Assembly (NCBI GenBank): GCA_963712065.1 | Contig: CAVQGM010000001.1 | Coordinates: forward strand, 1,364,001 to 1,428,000 | DNA length: 64,000 nt | Source: CAVQGM01 sp963712065 | GTDB taxonomy: Bacteria > Actinomycetota > Acidimicrobiia > Acidimicrobiales > Acidimicrobilacustridaceae | Direction: 5' to 3' | Shown: piece by piece, positions 58,123 through 64,000 of the stretch | Layout: every line of letters begins with the position of its first letter | How positions within the stretch are numbered: the stretch's first letter is position 1 | The notes under the pieces: model-generated | The model's input: only the letters and a program-made list of their open reading frames with translations | Told to the model about the DNA's origin: nothing | Databases searched by the model: none | Position numbers and translations under genes: made by a program

Positions 58123-58128
58123 TAGGCT
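58123..58128 (+). promoter_or_regulatory. -10 box of glnD
   Basis: TAGGCT ends 9 nt before ATG 58138, so glnD may also be transcribed independently of amtB-glnK. Confidence 0.45.
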
Positions 58129-58137
58129 GGTCGCTCC

Positions 58138-60438
58138 ATGGTCACGCATCTCGACCGCGAGGAACTGCTCGCGTCGCCCGAGTTGGCCGGCGCACGTTGG
58201 TGCCGGGCCTACAGCGACCTCGTCGACGGGTGGCTGACCGAGCTGTTCGAGTCCGAGGTGGGCGACGTCGAAGGGGTCGCCCTCCTCGCCGTCGGCGGCT
58301 ACGGCCGAGCCGAGCTCTCGCCCGAGAGCGACATCGACCTGCTGCTCGTCCACTCGCCCCGCCTCGAGATCGGCCCGATCGCCGAGCGTCTCTGGTACCC
58401 CATCTGGGACCAGGGTCTGAAGCTCGGCCACGCCGTGCGCACGGTGAAGGAAGCACTGGCCCTCGCCGCCGATGACCTCGACACGGCGACGGGGCTGCTG
58501 TCGATCCGGCGCATCGCCGGCGACGAGTCCCTCGCCGACGACCTGACCGAGAAGTCGGCGGCCCTGTGGCGGAAGCGGTCGAAGCGGTGGCTCGCCGAGC
58601 TCGACCGCACCGTGCGCGAGCGCCACGGGCGAGCCGGTGAGGTCGCCTTCCTGCTCGAGCCGGACCTCAAGGACGGGCGGGGCGGGCTGCGCGACGTCCA
58701 CGCCATCCGCTGGGCCGAGCGAGCCGAGCGGGTGATGCTCGAAGGCGACGACGCCGGCCTGGCCGATGCCTACGAGACGCTCCTGTCGGCGCGCGTCGAG
58801 CTGCACCGGCGCACCCGGCGCCCCGGCGACCGGCTGCTGCTCGAGGAGCAGGACGCGGTGGCCCGGGCCCTCGCCTACACCGACCCCGACGAGATGATGC
58901 GCTGCGTGTCGGCGGCCGCGCGTCGCATCGCGTGGACGAGCGACGAGGTCTGGAACCGGGTCGGCTCGTCGCTGCGGGGACCGCGGCAGCTCCGGTTGGC
59001 CCGGGACCGGCACGTCGCCCCGGGGGTCGTGGTGCGTGAGGGAGAGGTCCAGCTCGAAGCCGACGTCGATCCGGCGGACGACCCCCTGGTCGCGCTGCGG
59101 GTGGCGGTGGCGGCTGCCGCCCACGCCGCCCGCATCGAGCGACGGAGCCTCAACCGGCTCGGGGCCCGGGCTCCCAAGCTCGGCGACCCCTGGCCCGACG
59201 GCGCCCGGGAGCTGTTCGTCGAACTGCTCGCCGCCGGGCGACCCGCCATCGACGTCATCGAGGCACTCGACCAGAAGGGTGTGTGGGTGCGCATCGTGCC
59301 CGAGTGGGCCACGGTGCGGAGCAAGCCGCAACGCAACGCCTACCACACCTACACCGTCGACCGGCACCTGAACGAGGCGGCGGCGAACGCCGCCGCGCTC
59401 GTCGAGCGCGTCGATCGACCCGATCTGCTCCTCGTCGCTGCCCTCTTCCACGACATCGGGAAGGGCTACCCCGGTGATCACACCGCCGTGGGCATCGAGG
59501 TGCTCGGGCAGCTCGGGCCGCGGATGGGCTACGGCGTCGATGACGTCGCCGTCCTCCAGGAGCTCGTCCGTCATCATCTCCTGCTGCCCGACGTCGCCAC
59601 CCGCCGCGACCTCGACGACGACGGGACCCTCCGGCACGTCGCCGCCATGGTGGGCTGCCCGTCGACCCTCACGCTGCTGCACGCCCTCACCGAGGCCGAC
59701 TCCCTCGCCACCGGCCCGGCGGCGTGGAACTCGTGGAAGGCGGGGTTGGTGGCGGAGCTGGTCGCTCGTACCGCCCACGTCCTCGGCGGCGGTGCCGTCG
59801 AGGACGTCACCTCGCCGGAGATGTTCCCTCTGCCCGAGCAGATCGATCGCATGGCCGAGCGACGGCTCATGATCGACGCGGCCGACGACCGGCTGACCGT
59901 GATCTCGCCCGACCGTCCCGGCCTGTTCATGAGAGTGGCCGGAGCCCTCGCCCTCAACGGACTCGACGTGGTCGAGTCCAACGCCTACTCCGACGACAGC
60001 GGCATGGCCATCGAGACGTTCCGGGTCGAGTCCAGCTTCGGCCCGGTGGTCTCGTGGGACGGCGTCGTCGGTGACGTCGAGGCCGCGCTCGACGGCCGGC
60101 TGGCGCTACGAGCCCGGTTGGCGGATCGGGCCAAGGTCTACGCCCGACCGTCCTACGTCCCCACCATGAACGAAGAGCCGTCGGTCATGGTCGACACGAC
60201 GCTGTCGTCGTCGTCGACGGTGGTCGAGGTGCGGGCGCCCGACGCCGTCGGGGTGCTCTACCGCATCACCGGGGCCATCGCCGAGATGGACCTCGACATC
60301 CGGTCGGCCAAGGTCACGACGCTCGGTGACGACGTGGTCGACTCGTTCTACGTGCGCGACCGGGCCGGGCACAAGGTCACCGACCCCGTCTACCTCCTCG
60401 AGCTCGAGCGGGCGATCCTGTTCGCGCTCTCCGGCTGA
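58138..60438 (+). CDS. glnD: PII (uridylyl/adenylyl)transferase GlnD
   Basis: A 766-residue bifunctional enzyme that modifies and demodifies GlnK. The nucleotidyltransferase motif is GGYGRAELSPESDIDLLL (about residues 52-69); the GlnD helical domain has EPDLKDGRGGLRDVHAI; the HD hydrolase domain has LLLVAALFHDIGKGYPGDH (about residues 430-448). Two C-terminal ACT domains follow (about residues 585-660 and 695-766). Order amtB-glnK-glnD is the actinobacterial standard. Confidence 0.95.
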   Translation: MVTHLDREELLASPELAGARWCRAYSDLVDGWLTELFESEVGDVEGVALLAVGGYGRAELSPESDIDLLLVHSPRLEIGPIAERLWYPIWDQGLKLGHAVRTVKEALALAADDLDTATGLLSIRRIAGDESLADDLTEKSAALWRKRSKRWLAELDRTVRERHGRAGEVAFLLEPDLKDGRGGLRDVHAIRWAERAERVMLEGDDAGLADAYETLLSARVELHRRTRRPGDRLLLEEQDAVARALAYTDPDEMMRCVSAAARRIAWTSDEVWNRVGSSLRGPRQLRLARDRHVAPGVVVREGEVQLEADVDPADDPLVALRVAVAAAAHAARIERRSLNRLGARAPKLGDPWPDGARELFVELLAAGRPAIDVIEALDQKGVWVRIVPEWATVRSKPQRNAYHTYTVDRHLNEAAANAAALVERVDRPDLLLVAALFHDIGKGYPGDHTAVGIEVLGQLGPRMGYGVDDVAVLQELVRHHLLLPDVATRRDLDDDGTLRHVAAMVGCPSTLTLLHALTEADSLATGPAAWNSWKAGLVAELVARTAHVLGGGAVEDVTSPEMFPLPEQIDRMAERRLMIDAADDRLTVISPDRPGLFMRVAGALALNGLDVVESNAYSDDSGMAIETFRVESSFGPVVSWDGVVGDVEAALDGRLALRARLADRAKVYARPSYVPTMNEEPSVMVDTTLSSSSTVVEVRAPDAVGVLYRITGAIAEMDLDIRSAKVTTLGDDVVDSFYVRDRAGHKVTDPVYLLELERAILFALSG

Positions 60439-60466
60439 GCCCAGGGCGACCGCCTCCCCGCGCCGA

Positions 60467-60472
60467 TAGCTT
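60467..60472 (+). promoter_or_regulatory. -10 box of leaderless NUDIX gene
   Basis: TAGCTT ends 7 nt before GTG 60480. Confidence 0.52.
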
Positions 60473-60479
60473 GAGCGGC

Positions 60480-61160
60480 GTGGACCGGTCGGTGGGCAAC
60501 CAGGATCTGTTGCGGTGGAGCGAGGCCCTCGCCGGCATCGCCCGCACCGGGTTGGGCTTCACCGACAACCAGTACGAGCGCGAGCGGTTCGAGGAGGTGC
60601 TCTCGGTCGCTGCCGACATCCGCCATGCTGCCGGGAGCGACCTCGAGACCCACGTGATCGTCGACGAGTGGATGCGCTCGGTCGGGCAGGGGGTGGCCGG
60701 GTACCAGACCCCGAAGATCGCCGTCGGCGCCATCGTGGGCAACGACGACGGGGAGATCCTGTTGATCCAGCGAGCCGATTCCGGCATCTGGCTCTACCCG
60801 ACCGGCTGGGCCGACATCGGCTACTCCGCCAGCGAGGTCGCGGTCAAGGAGGTCTCGGAGGAGACCGGCATCGACGCCGAGGTCGACCGGCTCATCGCCG
60901 TGTTCGACGGGCTCCGGCTCGGCTTCACCCGCATCCCGCTCTACTCCCTCGTCTTCCACCTGCGGGCCGTCGGCGGCGACCTGGACCCACACCCGCTCGA
61001 GTGCTCCGACGTCGGGTGGTTCGCCGAGGGCGAGCTGCCCGAGCTCACGGCCGGCGCCGACCACTGGGCCGACCACGCCTTCCGCGCCATCCGGGGCGAC
61101 GACGTGCCGGTGCTGTTCGACCGGCCCCGCACCCCGCCCTGGTCCGACCCCGGCGAGTAG
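60480..61160 (+). CDS. NUDIX hydrolase with N-terminal helical domain
   Basis: A 226-residue enzyme. The first 75 residues (LLRWSEALAGIARTGLGFTD, YERERFEEVLSVAADI) match the helical domain of NUDIX enzymes acting on X-linked nucleoside diphosphates. The NUDIX box reads GWADIGYSASEVAVKEVSEETG (about residues 103-124), where Tyr replaces the first conserved acidic residue and Lys the usual Arg; the EVSEETG metal site is intact. Substrate not determinable. Confidence 0.87.
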   Translation: MDRSVGNQDLLRWSEALAGIARTGLGFTDNQYERERFEEVLSVAADIRHAAGSDLETHVIVDEWMRSVGQGVAGYQTPKIAVGAIVGNDDGEILLIQRADSGIWLYPTGWADIGYSASEVAVKEVSEETGIDAEVDRLIAVFDGLRLGFTRIPLYSLVFHLRAVGGDLDPHPLECSDVGWFAEGELPELTAGADHWADHAFRAIRGDDVPVLFDRPRTPPWSDPGE

Positions 61161-61189
61161 CGCCCACCGCGGCCGAGCGGCCGGTCCCG

Positions 61190-61195
61190 TAGCAT
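61190..61195 (+). promoter_or_regulatory. -10 box of leaderless second amidase gene
   Basis: TAGCAT ends 8 nt before ATG 61204. Confidence 0.5.
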
Positions 61196-61203
61196 CGCCC
61201 GCC

Positions 61204-62637
61204 ATGGGGGATCACGACGAGGTGATGCCGTCGGCCGTCGAGGCGGCCGATGCGATCCGTCGGGGTGAGCTGAGCGCACGCGAGCTGCTCGAGCGCTGCC
61301 TCGCCCGCATCGAGGAGCACGACGGGGCGCTGAACGCGTTCGTCCACCTCGACGCCGACGGTGCCCGGCGCGCCGCCGCCGACGTCGACCGTCGGGTCGC
61401 GGCGGGGGAGGACCCCGGGCCGTTCGCCGGTGTCCCCCTCGGCGTCAAGGACCTCGAGGACTGCGCCGGCATGCCCACGAGCCACGGGTCGCTGCTGTTC
61501 GTCGACCGGCCACCGGTCGTTGCGGACTCCGAGCACCTGGCGCGGTTGCGGGCCGCCGGCGCCATCCCGATCGGCAAGACCGCAGCCCCGGAGTTCGGCA
61601 CCATCCAGTTCACCCGCAGCAAGGCTCTTGGCGTCAGCCGCAACCCGTGGGACCTCACCCGCACGCCGGGTGGCTCCTCGGGCGGCTCGGCCGCCGCGGT
61701 GGCGGCCGGGCTCGTGCCCTTCGCCACGGCCAGCGACGGTGGCGGGTCGACCCGCATCCCGGGTGCGTTCAGCGGCCTCGTCGGCATGAAGCCCAGCTAC
61801 GGCCGCATCCCCAACCCGAGCGCCGATCCGTCCCAGACCGCCGTGTACGGCATCGAGGCGGTCACGGTCGCCGACGCCGCCCGCCACCTCGACGTGACCG
61901 CCGGGCCCGACGACGTCGACCGCACGACCCTCCCGCCGCCGGGGGTTCGCTACGAGGAGGCGATCGAGCACCTCGACGTCGGTGGCCTCCGCATCGGCTG
62001 GTCGTCCGACCTCGGCTTCGCCGTGGTCGACCCCGAGGTCCTCGACCTCACCCGGGCGGCGGCGGAGGTGCTGGCCGGCGCCGCCGGCACCGCCCTCGTC
62101 GACCAGGAGGTCACGCTCACCGACCCCGTCCGCACCTGGATGGGCGCCAACATCTTCACGAGCTGGCTCGACATCGAGCCCGAGCACTACCCCGAGCGGC
62201 TGGGCGACATGACGCCGGCGGTGCAGCGGGCCCTCGAGTCGAGCGTCGACCGGCCGGTGCCCACGGTGGTGAAGAGCATGCGCCGGAGACTGCAGCTCGA
62301 CGCCGACTGCGCCCGCATCTTCGAGCAGGTCGACCTGTTGCTCACCCCGACGACCGCGGTGCCCGCGTTCGCCGCCGAGGGCCCGTCACCGACGACGATC
62401 GCGGGGCAGGACCTGCGCGAGCGCTTCGGGTACGCGGCCGGTGCCATGAGCGTGCCGTTCACCATGCTGGCCAACCTCTGCTGGAACCCGGCGTGCTCGG
62501 TGCCCGCCGGCCTCACCGCCGAGGGGCTGCCGGTGGGACTGCAGATCATGGGTCGTCGCCACGCCGACGACGTGGTGCTGCGTCTCGCCCGCTTGTTCGA
62601 GCAAGCCCAGCCGTGGCGACGCCGGGCGCTCACCTAG
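61204..62637 (+). CDS. Amidase signature family hydrolase
   Basis: A 477-residue amidase. The catalytic Lys is in GVPLGVKDLEDCAG (about residue 83), and the Ser pair in RTPGGSSGGSAAAVAAGLVP (about residues 155-174), followed by SDGGGSTRIPGAFSGLVGMK. CWNPACSVPAGLTAEGLPVG is the C-terminal block. It is related to the amidase at 43284, but the two differ enough to be older paralogs. It could be part of an amide catabolic route; no partner genes adjoin. Confidence 0.9.
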   Translation: MGDHDEVMPSAVEAADAIRRGELSARELLERCLARIEEHDGALNAFVHLDADGARRAAADVDRRVAAGEDPGPFAGVPLGVKDLEDCAGMPTSHGSLLFVDRPPVVADSEHLARLRAAGAIPIGKTAAPEFGTIQFTRSKALGVSRNPWDLTRTPGGSSGGSAAAVAAGLVPFATASDGGGSTRIPGAFSGLVGMKPSYGRIPNPSADPSQTAVYGIEAVTVADAARHLDVTAGPDDVDRTTLPPPGVRYEEAIEHLDVGGLRIGWSSDLGFAVVDPEVLDLTRAAAEVLAGAAGTALVDQEVTLTDPVRTWMGANIFTSWLDIEPEHYPERLGDMTPAVQRALESSVDRPVPTVVKSMRRRLQLDADCARIFEQVDLLLTPTTAVPAFAAEGPSPTTIAGQDLRERFGYAAGAMSVPFTMLANLCWNPACSVPAGLTAEGLPVGLQIMGRRHADDVVLRLARLFEQAQPWRRRALT

Positions 62638-62735
62638 CGTCTGCTCAGAACCCCGGACCCCGGACCCCGCACCCGCAATCGGCATCGGGGTCCCACGTCA
62701 CGGTCTGCGGGCCCGGGCGGCGGCGTGACGGACCG

Positions 62736-63611
62736 CTAGTCCTGGTCGCGGAGGAAGCGCTCGACCTCCTCGACGAGGCGACCGGGGTCGTCGTGGACGT
62801 CGAGGTCCTCCTCGTCGTAGCGGTGCTCGAGGGCCCGCAGGTAGTCGAGGGTCTCCTCGTCGTCGGCCGCGACGTCGCTGACCTCGCGCTCGTACTCGGT
62901 GGCCGCCTCGGCCAGGTCGTCGGTGTCGACGGGGACGTCGAGCAGCCGCGCGGTGCGCTCGACCAGGGCGAGGGCGGCCTTGGGAGACGGGGCCGAGGGG
63001 ACGTAGGTCGGCACCGCCGCCCAGAACGACACCGACGACATGCCCGCGTCACGGGCCGCGGTGGCCACCACCCCCGTGATCCCTGTCGGTCCCTCGTAGC
63101 GGGAGGGCAGCAGGCCGAGGCGGGCGGTGATCTCGTGGTCGTGACCGGTGCCGAAGATCGACACGGGCCGGGTGTGGGGCACCTCGGCGAGCAGCGCGCC
63201 GAGCGTGATCACCATGCGGGTGTCGAACAGGCGGGCCAGGCCCGTGATCTGCTCGCAGAACGTGCGCCAGCGGAGCTCGGGCTCGACGCCGACGAGGGTG
63301 ATGACGTCGGTCTTCGTGCCCGGCACCGTGACCGCCGACAGCCGGTTCTCGGGCCACACCACCTCGCGTTCGCCGTTGTCGCCGAACTCGACCCGGGGCC
63401 GCGTGCTGGTGAAGTCGTAGAAGACCTCGGGGTCGAGGCTGGCGAACTCCTCCGCTCCCCAGGCGTCGTTCAGCGCCCGCACCGCCGTGGTGGCGGCGTC
63501 GCCGGCATCGTTCCAGCCGGCGAAGGCGGCCACCAACACGGGGCCGTAGAGCTGCGGCCGACGGGACCAGCGCACGTGCTCGAGGCGCGGGTTGGGCACG
63601 GGGTCGGCCAT
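62736..63611 (-). CDS. PAC2 family protein (proteasome assembly chaperone-like)
   Basis: A 291-residue PAC2 protein: GPVLVAAFAGWNDAGDAATT, FYDFTSTRPRV, VVWPENRL, VGVEPELRWRTFCEQITGLA and YEGPTGITGVVATAARDAGM, with an acidic helical C-terminus. In Actinobacteria this family is common next to the proteasome/Pup pathway, but its biochemical role is not settled. ATG 63611 has a TAGCGT box 6 nt upstream. Confidence 0.9.
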   Translation of the reverse strand: MADPVPNPRLEHVRWSRRPQLYGPVLVAAFAGWNDAGDAATTAVRALNDAWGAEEFASLDPEVFYDFTSTRPRVEFGDNGEREVVWPENRLSAVTVPGTKTDVITLVGVEPELRWRTFCEQITGLARLFDTRMVITLGALLAEVPHTRPVSIFGTGHDHEITARLGLLPSRYEGPTGITGVVATAARDAGMSSVSFWAAVPTYVPSAPSPKAALALVERTARLLDVPVDTDDLAEAATEYEREVSDVAADDEETLDYLRALEHRYDEEDLDVHDDPGRLVEEVERFLRDQD

Positions 63612-63617
63612 GGGTTC

Positions 63618-63623
63618 ACGCTA
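63618..63623 (-). promoter_or_regulatory. -10 box of leaderless PAC2 gene
   Basis: TAGCGT on the minus strand ends 6 nt before ATG 63611. Confidence 0.57.
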
Positions 63624-63677
63624 CCGGGAAGGTGGGTCCGGCCGGGGGCCCCGCCCGGGGGTGGCCGGGCTCGCCGG

Positions 63678-63683
63678 TACGAT
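63678..63683 (+). promoter_or_regulatory. -10 box of CBS-domain gene promoter
   Basis: TACGAT, expected start near 63690. It leaves a leader of about 41 nt with GGAGGGGG just before the ATG. Confidence 0.45.
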
Positions 63684-63730
63684 GCTCGGGGGTCGCGAGC
63701 CGACGGGGCCCACCGAACCGGAGGGGGTCC

Positions 63731-64000
63731 ATGGCGGACAGCGTGGTGATTCGCACGGTGGGCGAGGTCATGAGCAGTCCGGCGGTCACCGCCGAAGCCG
63801 ACGAGACGGTGGCTGCCGCCGCCCGCCGCATGGTGGAGCGCAGGGTCGGCTCGGTGGTGGTCGTCGACGGGAACGAGCCGGTCGGCATCCTCACCGAGCG
63901 CGACGTCGTGCGGTGCGCGTCCTCCAGCAGTGATCCGGCGGGCGCGCTCGTCGCCGACTGGATGACGGCGGGCCCCGACACGTGTGGGCCCGACCAGTCC
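63731..64000 (+). CDS. CBS-domain protein (3' truncated by window)
   Basis: The first 90 residues are present: VVIRTVGEVMSSPAVTAEAD, ETVAAAARRMVERRVGSVVV and PVGILTERDVVRC, a complete first CBS motif, then DWMTAGPDT beginning a second. Such paired CBS proteins bind adenosyl ligands and regulate partners. ATG 63731 has a GGAGGGGG ribosome site. It is divergent from the PAC2 gene. Confidence 0.88.
   Translation, partial: MADSVVIRTVGEVMSSPAVTAEADETVAAAARRMVERRVGSVVVVDGNEPVGILTERDVVRCASSSSDPAGALVADWMTAGPDTCGPDQS

Overview
The window looks like chromosomal backbone of a very GC-rich actinobacterium. The gene neighbourhoods (metalloprotease-tilS-hpt-folEPBK, DUF2520-panC, radA-disA, carD-ispD-ispF-rlmB, sigR-rsrA, DUF3263 plus LytR_C) are the ones conserved in Actinomycetota, and the overall style suggests class Acidimicrobiia; the class-level placement is inference. 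I see no phage, plasmid, IS element or CRISPR array. The accessory content is modest: a broken HNH/DUF222 gene, a frameshifted formate-dehydrogenase-like gene, and several small dispersed or tandem repeats.

Layout. 1-4400: 3' end of topA, an MFS exporter, tmk and holB. 4599: tRNA-Thr(CGT). 4711-6672: PhyH dioxygenase, the sigR-rsrA redox sigma/anti-sigma pair, a 41-residue membrane protein. 6677-12328: metalloprotease, tilS, hpt and the folate genes folE-folP-(pseudophosphatase)-folB-folK. 12364-14069 (minus): khtT-khtU potassium/proton antiporter. 14142-19218: DUF2520, panC, nadB, nadC, coaX (CoA and NAD precursor synthesis). 19270-21843: epimerase, acyltransferase-like protein, hydrolase. 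21968-24731 (minus): lone peptide-binding lipoprotein and polyprenyl diphosphate synthase. 24902-35077: clpC, LppM-like lipoprotein, radA, disA, dienelactone hydrolase, Crp-type regulator (minus), carD, ispD, ispF, rlmB. 35107-39596: lipoprotein, acetyltransferase, HNH pseudogene, tRNA-Thr(TGT), CAP protein, DUF3263 and LytR_C proteins. 39662-45709: trehalose and glucosylglycerate genes (otsB, otsA, glycerate kinase, gpgS) with an amidase. 45914-48221: CysO-like sulfur carrier, a strong terminator, CIRCE-controlled groEL. 48428-54934: fdhD, frameshifted fdhF-like gene, hemQ, larE and small unknowns. 55012-64000: CoA-disulfide-reductase-like enzyme, amtB-glnK-glnD nitrogen operon behind a GlnR-like operator, NUDIX hydrolase, amidase, PAC2 protein, and the start of a CBS-domain protein.

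The most striking global pattern is expression architecture. At 29 genes a TANNNT -10 hexamer ends 6-10 nt before an ATG/GTG start with no ribosome binding site, which points to widespread leaderless mRNAs. At five junctions the TAG stop codon of the upstream gene is itself the first half of that -10 box. Genes without such a box mostly start by 1-8 base overlaps with the preceding stop, or have a clear Shine-Dalgarno sequence (coaX, clpC, carD, cysO, groEL, amtB, glnK, CBS). A second pattern is tandem duplication of DNA that straddles stop codons (ispF/rlmB, groEL, folE/folP, and the gene at 53040), in one case creating two nine-residue ORFs linked by ATGA overlaps.

Functional links inside the window: DisA makes cyclic-di-AMP and KhtT belongs to a family known elsewhere to sense it; OtsAB and GpgS both make sugar-based solutes; GlnD, GlnK and AmtB form the standard nitrogen-sensing module.
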